Source of the DNA: an uncultured Eggerthella sp.
GTDB taxonomy: Bacteria; Actinomycetota; Coriobacteriia; Coriobacteriales; Eggerthellaceae
Assembly: GCA_900546175.1 (NCBI GenBank)
Contig: URBX01000002.1
Span: 220,468 to 284,467 of the forward strand
Length of the DNA: 64,000 bases
Direction of reading: 5' to 3'
In this document: one piece after another, positions 45,601-53,365 of the stretch
Layout of the letters: each line of letters begins with the position of its first letter
Position numbering within the stretch: the stretch's first letter is position 1
Made by a program: the position numbers and the translations under genes
The notes under the pieces: model-generated
The model's input: only the letters and a program-made list of their open reading frames with translations
The model's database searches: none
What the model was told of the DNA's origin: nothing

Positions 45601-45666
45601 AAATAAAACAACATCAACAAGTAAGGCTAAGGCAGAAAGTCCTATGTAAATACCGAGTGTGTCCAT
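42649..45666 (-). CDS. Multidomain c-di-GMP signalling protein: 7TM, degenerate GGDEF, HD-GYP, PAS, GGDEF
   Basis: A 1005-residue sensor. Residues about 1-225 hold seven membrane helices (histidine-kinase 7TM type); about 235-345 a PAS-like segment; about 345-500 a GGDEF-like domain whose active site reads RLEDAEL (EDAEL at 413-417), so it is probably inactive; about 515-690 an HD-GYP domain with HHHEMWDGSGYPDG and DTYDAMVHDRPYR intact; about 730-840 a PAS domain; about 855-1005 a GGDEF domain with RLGGDEYA (GGDEY at 922-926), probably active. In the HD-GYP domain the HD dyad is Arg542-Asp543 (LLRDIGKVG) instead of HD, removing a metal ligand. It may therefore synthesise but not efficiently break down c-di-GMP. 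GGGAAAAGAG precedes the ATG. Confidence 0.9.
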   Translation of the reverse strand: MDTLGIYIGLSALALLVDVVLFVLALRKRDAKGKALACLLLAAVFVAIFYLLSILAPDYFSMSFFSSFYFIAVDFVAASLLVFCCIFMDTLKKKWNRVFLVLACAYMVFDVCLLLVNPLMEVTVSYVYSDTAFTHWRYVPLFPFEIHLFLCYCFVAMTFINYLYKMVITPKVYRARYTIIIVSTLAVVAMNAIFLYLPEKGLPDFSVLFYSVVGLLFYTSTYRISNRGMLTHTRQMIIEELGHPVVLFDYNNLYSTSNKSADILLPKEGVNQSYTLRKFLIRNDFDPDYENATVDSSFQWRVTQKGFLLSYRCDFRVLRDKRNNIIGRLFVFTDNALEVDLLTGFNTQASFEKKIWQNARSFSYPVAVGIVDINKLSELNSQFGREEGDSAIHSLVGVLRKHFPSAWAFVRLEDAELMVVCENMTSKHMHEILIEVEKDIALFDYGTGPLSIQSAVSVASLTERDVLKAVRDASSSLKDRKLLDPNSAHYSLLNSFVQTQRESDGETEAHVQRTRNMGECLGKRLGLSDKELSSLALLCLLRDIGKVGVPLEILNKPGKLNDVEWEIMKSHVEKGFRIAKASPELSDIADLILHHHEMWDGSGYPDGIKGELIPILSRIIAIVDTYDAMVHDRPYRRAASPKAAKEELRRCAGTQFDPYIVQEFLQMLEENPELDVADKEENQSTYQEEKIKVTPRSIDDLGSDFDRIDRVVPIRYAKFFIDQDNKIIEIDDGFTSILGYEVEDLEKYNLTLLDIIPLEDQEVYSQIAFDRVEAQGMAYLEHRVRRKDGSILFVLCFGRRYFNSVHRRVESEIIMADISESSILHRAIERQRLSFERSNTVFEEAVRRDKLVGVLNREAFRSDVQDRMLKNDSTVAMLMVDLDFFKEYNDKFGHPQGDALLIHVGKFLDKIVGNRGIVSRLGGDEYAIAFFYNKNASKEDIRKEIQVFYQLANEEMLAIDNRVTLSVGACIAEEGDTSFMSLYKNADKALYEAKNSGRNNLKFGF

Positions 45667-45813
45667 GCGCTCTTTTCCCGCAATGCCCTATTACCTGCGA
45701 TTACTCACAAATCATTTTCAAAAAAAATAGCAGTTCCAAAACTTGCTGGTTTCATTCTAGCTATTAATTACGCATTTGAGCAGCATAGAGAATAAAAACG
45801 CCAGTTAATTACG

Positions 45814-46080
45814 CTATTCAGAATCAAGTTTGCCCCGAACGGTTGGAACCCATGGTTCCAAATTGAGCGCAGCTGCTTTTTCTTCTTCCACTTCTTGATA
45901 CAAATCGGCAGGATTACCTTCATAACCAAGTGCTTTCGCAATGGCTTCTGTTTGGGCGTCGGTAAGAATTTGGCCTCTATGTTCAGCAAAAGACATGATG
46001 TTTTGAGGAAGATTAGCGCACGCAGCAACTTCAGCCGTTTGGCGACCTTGAATCTCACGAAGATACGTCATTAAAATCAT
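45814..46080 (-). CDS. Small XRE-like helix-turn-helix protein
   Basis: An 88-residue protein. Residues about 3-60 (TYLREIQGRQTAEVAACANLP and ILTDAQTEAIAKALGYEG) have the spacing of a lambda-repressor/XRE helix-turn-helix domain, with GRQTAEVAACANLP as the recognition part. An acidic tail with a WVPT motif follows. AGGAAAGGG precedes the ATG at 46080. It lies 163 bp downstream of the ABC exporter genes, after a strong hairpin, so it is probably a separate unit. The target is unknown. Confidence 0.7.
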   Translation of the reverse strand: MILMTYLREIQGRQTAEVAACANLPQNIMSFAEHRGQILTDAQTEAIAKALGYEGNPADLYQEVEEEKAAALNLEPWVPTVRGKLDSE

Positions 46081-46191
46081 GCGAGCCCTTTCCTATACGT
46101 GTGCCCTGCCCATAAACATTTAGTTGTTTTTGTGAATCCTACCAAGAATCGCCCTACATTTCCATTACCTGCGCACGATAAAACAACCCTC

Positions 46192-46223
46192 GCGTTCTCG
46201 CTATGCAAGCCTTACGAGAACGC
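46192..46223 (-). terminator. Strong hairpin after the ABC exporter operon, probable terminator
   Basis: GCGTTCTCG (46192-46200) pairs with CGAGAACGC (46215-46223), a 9-bp perfect stem with a 14-base loop, 20 bp after the exporter stop. The minus strand then reads GAGGGTTGTTTTATC, so the T run is imperfect. Confidence 0.5.
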
Positions 46224-46242
46224 CCACGGCATTTGCGCTTCC

Positions 46243-48099
46243 TTATTCACAATTTTCGAACTGAGAATTATAGAGCTCAGCATAGAAGCCATTTTTCTCA
46301 AGAAGATCTTGATGGCTTCCCTGCTCAACAATATCACCGTCTCGAATAACAAGAATCAAATCTGCATTTCGTATGGTACTTAATCGGTGAGCAATAACAA
46401 AACTGGTCTTATTCTCCATGAGCTTATCAAGCGCATGCTGAATTCGCTCTTCGGTAAGAGTATCAACCGAGCTTGTTGCTTCATCCAATATCATCATGGA
46501 ATGATTTGCTAAAATTGCGCGCGCAATGGTGAGCAGCTGACGCTGACCTTGGCTAATATTGCTTGCATCTTCATTAATGCAGAAATCGTAACCACCTGGT
46601 AGCGCGGAAATAAAGCGATGCGCGAAGGCATCTTTTGCCGCCTTTTCAACCTCTTCATCGGTTGCATCAAGACGTCCATAGCGAATGTTTTCGCGAATAG
46701 TGCCCTTAAACAACCAGGTGTCTTGCAAAACCATGCAGAAAGAATTCCTTACTTGGCTACGGGTAAAGCTTTGGATATCTTCGCCGTCTAACAGTATTTG
46801 ACCACTCTTTATGTCGTAAAAACGCATAAGAAGCTTAACGATAGTAGTTTTACCTGCTCCTGTTGGGCCAACCAATGCAACTGTCTGGCCTTTTTCAATG
46901 TGCGCATTGAAATTATGGATAATAGTGCTGTCTTCCTCGTAACCAAACGAGACATTCTTAAAAGTTACTTCACCCGTAATAGCCCGAGCGTCTCCTTTTT
47001 CAACTTCCAAAGATTCTTCTGGTCCGTCCAGGAATTCAAAGATTCGCTCAATAGCAGCCGCCATTTGCTGGAAAGTATTTGCTACTTGAGCCAACTGAGT
47101 AAGCGGCTGTGTGAAATTCTTCACATACTGAATGAATGCCTGGATATCGCCAACCGTGATTATTCCCTGGGCAGCAAAGAACGCACCAGAAATAGCAATG
47201 GCAACATATCCAAGGTTTCCCACAAAAGCCATGACTGGCTGCATCAAACCACTCAGGAATTGCGCACGCCATCCTACGTTGTATAGCTTATTGTTTGTCT
47301 CAACAAACTTCTCGACAACAGCCTCTTCCTGGTTATAGGCCCTTACAAGAGAATGACCGCTGAACGTTTCTTCAACAATGGTATTAATTTCACCTAAAGT
47401 ACTTTGCTGTTCTTTGAAGTATTTCTGAGAGTGGCTTACTACTACCTTGGTCAAAATAAGCGCAAGCGGAATAGTTAAAAGCGCAATTAACGTCATTACT
47501 ACATTGATTGACAGCATCATAATCAGTACGCCAATAAGCGTAGTAATGGACGTAATGAGCTGCACTAAGCCCTGGTTGAGACTTTGTCCAAACGTATCAA
47601 CATCATTGGTAATGCGCGACAAGGTATCACCAATGGCTTTTTTCTCGAAGTAGCCATATGGCATTCTGTTTATCTTCTCTGCAATGTCCTGCCTCATGCG
47701 ATAACACGTACGCTGTGAAACGTTTGAAACAAGCCACGCCTGAACAAATGAACAGATACTTGAAAGCAAATACAGGCCAAGAGTGCACAACAAGATAAAG
47801 CCAATAGCATCGTAGTTAATGGATCCTGTTCCATTAATTTTTGCTACTATGCCATTGAAGAGCTCGGTTGTTGCTTCCGATAAAACTTTTGGGCCAATAA
47901 TATTGAACAGCGTTGAGCCAATTGCAAAAATTGCCACAAATACCAAAGAAATTTTGAAAACGCCCAAATATTTAAGAAGCTTTAAAAGAGTTCCCTTGAT
48001 ATCTTTTGGTTTTTCTGCCGGAGCGAACCCATGAGGTCCTGGTCCATGAGGGCCTCGTGGGCCTCTTCTTGGTCCTGGCCCCATTGTTGCGTGCGCCAT
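46243..48099 (-). CDS. ABC exporter half-transporter, catalytic-site subunit
   Basis: A 618-residue fusion of a six-helix membrane domain (about 35-320) and an ATP-binding domain (about 370-605). Walker A is GPTGAGKT and Walker B MMILDEATSSVD with the catalytic Glu, but the signature is ISQGQRQ rather than SGGQ. With the upstream gene it fits a heterodimeric exporter of the TM287/288 or BmrCD kind. The N-terminus is an unusual Gly/Pro/His/Arg-rich cytoplasmic stretch (GPGPRRGPRGPHGPGPHG). Its ATG overlaps the previous stop codon (TAATG) and GGAGGTGA lies eight bases upstream, so the two proteins are made together. Confidence 0.92.
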   Translation of the reverse strand: MAHATMGPGPRRGPRGPHGPGPHGFAPAEKPKDIKGTLLKLLKYLGVFKISLVFVAIFAIGSTLFNIIGPKVLSEATTELFNGIVAKINGTGSINYDAIGFILLCTLGLYLLSSICSFVQAWLVSNVSQRTCYRMRQDIAEKINRMPYGYFEKKAIGDTLSRITNDVDTFGQSLNQGLVQLITSITTLIGVLIMMLSINVVMTLIALLTIPLALILTKVVVSHSQKYFKEQQSTLGEINTIVEETFSGHSLVRAYNQEEAVVEKFVETNNKLYNVGWRAQFLSGLMQPVMAFVGNLGYVAIAISGAFFAAQGIITVGDIQAFIQYVKNFTQPLTQLAQVANTFQQMAAAIERIFEFLDGPEESLEVEKGDARAITGEVTFKNVSFGYEEDSTIIHNFNAHIEKGQTVALVGPTGAGKTTIVKLLMRFYDIKSGQILLDGEDIQSFTRSQVRNSFCMVLQDTWLFKGTIRENIRYGRLDATDEEVEKAAKDAFAHRFISALPGGYDFCINEDASNISQGQRQLLTIARAILANHSMMILDEATSSVDTLTEERIQHALDKLMENKTSFVIAHRLSTIRNADLILVIRDGDIVEQGSHQDLLEKNGFYAELYNSQFENCE

Positions 48100-50405
48100 T
48101 AGCACTCACCTCCCTTCAAAGGGAGTGTTTCCGGCTTACTGAAAAGCCCTTCTTGAGACACTTTATCTTCGCAAAAGCGAGATTCGGCCGCATTGCTGAC
48201 AGTTGAATTGCAGCTGGCGCCGTTGCTGGCATCATTGTTGGCAACTACATTATTGGTAGCTAAATTGCAGCTGACATCGTTGCTTCCAAACAGCTCTTCT
48301 TCCGAAAGCTGAGAAAGCGCAATTTCCCTATACGTCTCGCACGATTCAAGCAGCTGATGGTGAGTTCCTTGACCCACTACCCGTCCTTCATCGATTACGA
48401 CAATATGGTCTGCGTTCATAATAGTGGCAATACGCTGAGCCACAATAAACACGGTTCTTCCTTTTAATTTTTGCGAAAGTTCCTGACGCAAGCGAGCGTC
48501 AGTTTTATAGTCAAGTGCGCTAAACGAGTCATCAAAAAGAAAACCTTGCGCATTGCTAGCCAGTGCACGAGCAATAGCTAAACGCTGGCGCTGACCGCCT
48601 GAAACATTCGTTCCTCCTTGGCTGATAGGCGTATTGATTCCCTCTTCCTTTTCGTCAATAAATTCCTTTGCTTGCGCAATTTCTAGCGCGAGTTTTTTCT
48701 GCTCTTCGTCTACCTTACCCGCGTACGAAACATTGGAATCAATTGTTCCTGAGAAAAGAAACGCCTTTTGTGGCACGTAGCCGAACAGACCACGCAATTC
48801 TTTAAGAGGAATCTGTTTGATATCTATTCCATTAATGAAAATAGTGCCCTGGGTAGTATCGTAAAAGCGCTCAATCAACTTTATGAGAGTGGTTTTTCCC
48901 GAACCGGTAGGGCCAAGAATAGCTGTTGTTTTTCCTGCTTGAGCCGTAAACGAAATGTCTTCAAGAACCATATCTGAGTTCTGGCCATAGGAAAAACTTA
49001 CGTGGTCAAATTCAATAGAAACCCCTTGAGAAATTTCACTTATGCTATCTATTTTTGCCTGTCGGTTCGTAGGATCAATAATGCTTGGTTTAGTGGCAAT
49101 TACTTCATCAATACGTCCGGCAGCAACACTTGCGCGAGGCAAAAACACAGCAACCATACCAATCATCAAAAAGCTCATAACAATAAGCATGGAATACGTG
49201 ATGAGCGCAATAAGGTCTCCTGTTTGAATTGATCCTTGATCTACAAAACCAGCGCCTACCCACACAATCAATACGCTGACCGCATTCATTACCAACATCA
49301 TTGCCGGCATCATCAACGACATTGCGCGGTTAGTAAAAAGCTGAGTTCTCATCAAGTGGTCATTTGCTTTTTCAAAACGCTGTTGCTCGTACTCTTCTCT
49401 ACCAAATGCGCGAACAACAGAAATACCCGTAAGCTGCTCACGCGCTACAAGGTTTACCTTGTCTATCAAGCTTTGCATGATTTTGAATTTTGGCATAGTA
49501 AAGGCCATCAATAGAACAACAACAGCGAACACGGCAACCACCGCCAAGCCCACAACCCACCACAAAGACATCGTGCGCTGAGCTACCATGATAATTCCGC
49601 CCACAGCCATAATAGGAGCGTACAAAACCATGCGTTGAAGCATAATGCACACCATTTGAATAAGCTGGATGTCGTTTGTTCCGCGCGTAATTAGCGAAGC
49701 TGCGCTGAAGGAATTGATTTCTGCATCTGAAAACGATACAACACGCGTAAAGAATTGCTCACGCAACTTTCGTCCAATTTTTGTGCCCGTTCTCGAAGCA
49801 ATAAAACCAATTACTATGCTGACCAGCATAGACACACAGGCAAGGCCGAGCATGACTAACCCTGTCTTAACCAAATAATCCATTTGAATAGCGGTAGTGT
49901 CTTGACCGAGCTTTTCATACTCTTTTTGAGCAGCTACCAATCCTTGTTGTTCAAGAATTTTTGCATTAGGTGAAGATTTAATCTCTTCTGAAGAAGGAAG
50001 CGTAGAGCCGCTCACTTCCGCTTGCAGAACAGAACTATACTCTTGCAATATTTGAGGATCTCCATGAGCAAGAATCATACCTAGAAGCATAGCGCTACTG
50101 AGTTGCTCTCTGTTGTTTTGCCCTGTTTGGGTTAGAACAAAACAGCCCTCTTTTTCATCATAAGAATAGCTTGCATGAAAAAGCTCTTTATCTTCGCCTT
50201 GAACGATGGCATCAATTTGGTCGTAGGTATCGCGTGATAACATCGTAGTTGAAACTTCTTCAATACCACCCTGCTGGATGCCTACGTTAACGATATCGGC
50301 AGTGAAGTTCGGAAGAGAAAGATCAGCAATTACCTGAACAACAAGCAAACAAAACACCAACATTAAGGAAATCTTATGCTGCATTAGGTACCGAAAAAGC
50401 CTCAA
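48099..50405 (-). CDS. ABC exporter half-transporter, degenerate-site subunit
   Basis: A 768-residue membrane-ATPase fusion. After helix 1 there is a large extracellular loop (about residues 38-175) before helix 2. The ATPase domain has Walker A GPTGSGKT, a canonical signature VSGGQRQR and Walker B GFLFDDSFSALD, where Asp replaces the catalytic Glu. The paired subunit has the opposite pattern, so one composite site is active and one degenerate, as in known heterodimeric drug and lipid exporters. A 60-residue Asn/Ser/Cys-rich tail follows the ATPase. The start is TTG (50405), supported by AAGGAG six bases upstream. Confidence 0.9.
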   Translation of the reverse strand: MRLFRYLMQHKISLMLVFCLLVVQVIADLSLPNFTADIVNVGIQQGGIEEVSTTMLSRDTYDQIDAIVQGEDKELFHASYSYDEKEGCFVLTQTGQNNREQLSSAMLLGMILAHGDPQILQEYSSVLQAEVSGSTLPSSEEIKSSPNAKILEQQGLVAAQKEYEKLGQDTTAIQMDYLVKTGLVMLGLACVSMLVSIVIGFIASRTGTKIGRKLREQFFTRVVSFSDAEINSFSAASLITRGTNDIQLIQMVCIMLQRMVLYAPIMAVGGIIMVAQRTMSLWWVVGLAVVAVFAVVVLLMAFTMPKFKIMQSLIDKVNLVAREQLTGISVVRAFGREEYEQQRFEKANDHLMRTQLFTNRAMSLMMPAMMLVMNAVSVLIVWVGAGFVDQGSIQTGDLIALITYSMLIVMSFLMIGMVAVFLPRASVAAGRIDEVIATKPSIIDPTNRQAKIDSISEISQGVSIEFDHVSFSYGQNSDMVLEDISFTAQAGKTTAILGPTGSGKTTLIKLIERFYDTTQGTIFINGIDIKQIPLKELRGLFGYVPQKAFLFSGTIDSNVSYAGKVDEEQKKLALEIAQAKEFIDEKEEGINTPISQGGTNVSGGQRQRLAIARALASNAQGFLFDDSFSALDYKTDARLRQELSQKLKGRTVFIVAQRIATIMNADHIVVIDEGRVVGQGTHHQLLESCETYREIALSQLSEEELFGSNDVSCNLATNNVVANNDASNGASCNSTVSNAAESRFCEDKVSQEGLFSKPETLPLKGGEC

Positions 50406-50498
50406 CTGCCACTCCTTATCATCTACTACTCTTTATTAACTGCTATTCTTTATTAACCGACGAAACAGTATGCCGCCCCTACATAATTCACAATAGAA

Positions 50499-50546
50499 CG
50501 CTTCCAGCAAAGTACGCTGCCAACAAAACCCTGCCAGCAAGAAACA
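50499..50546. repeat. Degenerate 15-16-bp tandem repeat, three copies
   Basis: Units at 50499, 50515 and about 50530 share GC(T/-)(T/G)CCA(G/A)CAA. They lie in the 350-bp gap upstream of the ABC exporter (50406-50755), which otherwise holds only the inverted repeat at 50623-50667. Confidence 0.45.
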
Positions 50547-50622
50547 ATAAAACAGTCATCCGTGCAAAACTACGCAAAAGCACTCAGCCACAAGCTTGCT
50601 AAAGCAAAATGAGCACCAATAT

Positions 50623-50667
50623 AGTTTAGAAGCTTAACTATATTTTCATAGAAAAGTAGTCTAAACT
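50623..50667. promoter_or_regulatory. Inverted repeat in the divergent region before the Nudix gene
   Basis: AGTTTAG (50623-50629) and CTAAACT (50661-50667) are exact complements. A nested imperfect palindrome, ATAGTTTAGAAGCTTAACTAT, starts at 50621. This could be an operator for the exporter or the Nudix gene; no regulator is adjacent. Confidence 0.3.
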
Positions 50668-50755
50668 TCACGCACAAATCACACAATCATCCGCTCTCAT
50701 TGACCGATACAGTACAATGAACTCCATGCATCTAATGGGCAAAAGGAGAAAATTA

Positions 50756-51268
50756 ATGGCCGAATATATTGATGTCTACGATAAACATCGAAATAAAACG
50801 GGCGAACAAATTGATAGAAAGTCTCAAAAACTAAACGAAGATCAGTACCAGTTATACGTTACTGCTCTGCTTCAAAATACCGAGGGAAAATTCCTTATTA
50901 CCCAACGTGCTTTAGATAAAAAATGGGCCGCGGGCTGGTGGGAGGTTTCCGGCGGTGGTGCCTTAGCAGGTGAAACGTCCTTACAGGCAGTTATTCGCGA
51001 AGTAAAAGAAGAAGTTGGCTTAGACATTTCTACGGTAAGCGGCAATGTTCTTTACAGCTATCAAAACACTGCTCCTGAGAGTGGTGACAACTACTTTAAC
51101 GATATCTATTTGTTTGTGTTTGATTTCTCGCTTAGCCAGGTAACTCTTCGCCAAGAAGAGGCCATTGATTGCAAAATGGCAACCTGGGAAGAGATTGAAG
51201 CAATTAATCAGTCTGGCGAATTTCTTCACTTTAGCCGTATTGAAACAGCACTGAAGAATACTTTGTAG
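50756..51268 (+). CDS. Nudix hydrolase (IDI-like)
   Basis: A 170-residue Nudix protein. The Nudix box is complete: G at GGALAGE, then REVKEEVGL (GX5EX7REUXEEXGU, about residues 66-88). The N-terminus YIDVYDKHRNKTGE and length match the Nudix subgroup annotated as isopentenyl-diphosphate isomerase-like or general NUDIX domain proteins; most members hydrolyse nucleoside or other diphosphates. The specific substrate is unknown. AAAAGGAG lies six bases before the ATG at 50756. Confidence 0.88.
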   Translation: MAEYIDVYDKHRNKTGEQIDRKSQKLNEDQYQLYVTALLQNTEGKFLITQRALDKKWAAGWWEVSGGGALAGETSLQAVIREVKEEVGLDISTVSGNVLYSYQNTAPESGDNYFNDIYLFVFDFSLSQVTLRQEEAIDCKMATWEEIEAINQSGEFLHFSRIETALKNTL

Positions 51269-51493
51269 ACAAATCATCTGTCTACAATAATTCGGAATGA
51301 GAGCTGTAGTTAAATCGCCTCTACTTATTTCACACAGGCGGAATTAGCAAGGATGCTTTTTTGCCAAATATAATAGTTATTTAAAAAAGATGAATCTCTG
51401 GTGTTATTCTAGGAATTCATTCTCTCTTTAAGATAATTAACGCTTGTTTTTGCTATGATAGTAAAACAGCTTCATACTTTTCATACCATCTCG

Positions 51494-51567
51494 CAGTGAC
51501 TCCCCCCCCCAACAAGTTACTGCTATGGAAGTAGAAGGGCAGCTCCGGTTGCCCTTCTCTTTTTTTA
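51494..51567 (+). ncRNA. Candidate small RNA with a poly-C loop and terminator
   Basis: In the gene-free gap 51269-51690, CAGTGAC (51494-51500) pairs with GTTACTG (51516-51522, one G-U), leaving nine C in a row in the loop (51502-51510). A terminator follows at once (51533-51541 with 51550-51558, then seven T). A TATGAT box lies at about 51454-51459. No open reading frame fits. A C-rich loop next to a terminator recalls small RNAs that pair with Shine-Dalgarno sites. Confidence 0.4.
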
Positions 51568-51690
51568 TGCCCGAACAGAATTCGATGCAAAACGGCAGTC
51601 TCCGCACGAAAACAGCACCGCACACAAATGTAATTTCAGGCGCACTGAACGGTTCCATATGAGAAAGAAACCCTGTGTACGCACCGCGCC

Positions 51691-53025
51691 TTATGCGCGA
51701 ACGGAGTTTTCTGGATTAACAACCATAGATTCGAATCTCTTTGCCATGTACTCATCATCAAATGTATCCGCATAAAATTGCTCAACAGGAGTATTTGGCT
51801 CATTACCAGCAAGGCGCTCGCTCCAGTTATCCAAAGCCTGGAAAGTCATAAATGCATTAACTAGCATCAAAGCCGCACAGAAAATGGTGCCACTATAGCG
51901 CAAGCCTAACGGAATTTTGTTGATGAGTTTTAAAAGAGCAGGTAAGAAGATTTTGATCCAGACACAACCCAACACGCCAAACATGGAAGCGAATTTCAAA
52001 CACGTTCTGCCCCCAAAGAAGTCACCCAAAAATTCGCCATGATAATCCCATGCAACAGCACCAAAGGCAGTTTCCATAAACCAGCTTACAAAAAACTCAA
52101 AGCCGCCACCAATAATGGTGCATACCACGAAGATAATAACCAAATTGCATTCTTTAAATCGGTTAAGCGCAATAGTCATAAGAACCGCACCCACGCCATA
52201 AATTGGACTAAACGGACCAAAGAGCATACCAGCGCGATCCTGATATACACCTGGATCGACCACGATCATATGGAAGGCAATCTCAACGAGCAAACCAAGG
52301 AAGCTTGCAACAATAAACGTCCAAAAAACATTGAAGAAGTCAAGTCGAATGAAGCCTTTGCCAGGATCAGCAAGACCAAGTGTTCCAAGGCGATAATGCG
52401 TCTGATTGTCCAGTTTTCTTAATTCGTTTCGAAGAGTTTGCTCACGAGCCAAAGAAGGGTTCAAATATGCCGAGAGCGCAGCTTGAGCAAAAGCCAAAAG
52501 AAGATTATCAACAAAAACGCCCAAACCAACACCAAAAAGCATTATCTCGCACGTTGCAGAAACAGCATTTAAGGAAAGACCAACAAGAACAAGAACGCTT
52601 GCAGCTCCACGATGTCCTCTTAGTACACGTACACCAACCAATACTGACAAAGCCGATGCCAAAAAGGAAGTGAGCGAACTCACCACAATAATGATATCCG
52701 TCGAGAGGGTAAAAGCCTTGAGAACCTCCAGAAGAATCGATCTATCAAAGAGAATGAGATAACCCAGCGTAATGCTCGAAGCGAGGCAGTCAACAATGCC
52801 GCCTACAATCAACACGATGCTGATAAATTTTAAAAAGGCAGGGATTTTTTTAAAAGAAAAAGTAGTAGTAGCATTGCGAACCGCCTTCATGATTCCCGAA
52901 ATCTCTTCCTGAGTTAGCGGTTTTTCCTTGCTTCGTTCACGAGCAGCATCAAGAATCGCATCAACGTCTCTATCCGAGAGAATTCTATCTGCTACTAAAC
53001 CTTCTGCAAGGGAAACAATGCTCAT
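51691..53025 (-). CDS. Membrane protein with C-terminal ABC_trans_CmpB (putative permease) domain
   Basis: A 444-residue protein. Residues 1-55 are cytoplasmic and helical; about 60-190 hold four hydrophobic segments of an unrecognised membrane domain; a cytoplasmic stretch follows (about 190-225); residues about 230-380 match the putative ABC transporter permease family (CmpB type), with PFSPIYGVGAVL, GGGFEFFVSWFMETAFGAVAWDY and FGVLGCVWIK. Despite the family name no ABC partner is nearby, and such proteins occur alone in many gut anaerobes. Function unknown. The ribosome-binding site is weak. Confidence 0.78.
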   Translation of the reverse strand: MSIVSLAEGLVADRILSDRDVDAILDAARERSKEKPLTQEEISGIMKAVRNATTTFSFKKIPAFLKFISIVLIVGGIVDCLASSITLGYLILFDRSILLEVLKAFTLSTDIIIVVSSLTSFLASALSVLVGVRVLRGHRGAASVLVLVGLSLNAVSATCEIMLFGVGLGVFVDNLLLAFAQAALSAYLNPSLAREQTLRNELRKLDNQTHYRLGTLGLADPGKGFIRLDFFNVFWTFIVASFLGLLVEIAFHMIVVDPGVYQDRAGMLFGPFSPIYGVGAVLMTIALNRFKECNLVIIFVVCTIIGGGFEFFVSWFMETAFGAVAWDYHGEFLGDFFGGRTCLKFASMFGVLGCVWIKIFLPALLKLINKIPLGLRYSGTIFCAALMLVNAFMTFQALDNWSERLAGNEPNTPVEQFYADTFDDEYMAKRFESMVVNPENSVRA

Positions 53026-53182
53026 CTGGTCAAATCCCCGATCTTTCCAATAAAACTTGTAAGTTTATTCTTCGAATTGTTTTCCATGAACCACCGTTTC
53101 ATCTCATGAAAATAAAAGGTTCACTCCATCTCCACAACAAATGTGACATTTTAGATTTTTTTAGAGGATTTCTCCGAAACGC

Positions 53183-53365
53183 CTACTCTTTATCTTCTTT
53201 TTCGGAATTTTGGAGGGTTAAGGCCAAGCAAGCCAAACCTATACCTAATAAAATAATCATTTTGCTTGGGTCAGGCTCTGAAATAGTAGAGATAACCACA
53301 ACGGAAACACCTAAAGCAAGAGCGATTGCTCTAAGAATAGTGTTGATCAAAGACTTCATTTTCAT
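53183..53365 (-). CDS. Small two-helix membrane protein following the purine permease
   Basis: A 60-residue protein with two hydrophobic helices (about 5-27 and 34-50) separated by EPDPSK, and an acidic end (EKEDKE). Its ATG directly follows the permease stop (TAAATG), and AGGAAGTGA within the permease end serves as ribosome-binding site, so it is the third gene of xpt-pbuX. It may assist the permease; the family is not known to me. Confidence 0.72.
   Translation of the reverse strand: MKMKSLINTILRAIALALGVSVVVISTISEPDPSKMIILLGIGLACLALTLQNSEKEDKE

Noticed and set aside
45768..46058. Alternative 96-codon frame overlapping the XRE protein
   Set aside because: Very basic, no ribosome-binding site; the frame at 45814-46080 has both a good site and a helix-turn-helix pattern.
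46192..46223. Hairpin as an ANTAR or riboswitch element
   Set aside because: The loop is 14 bases with no hexaloop signature; a terminator role after the exporter is simpler.
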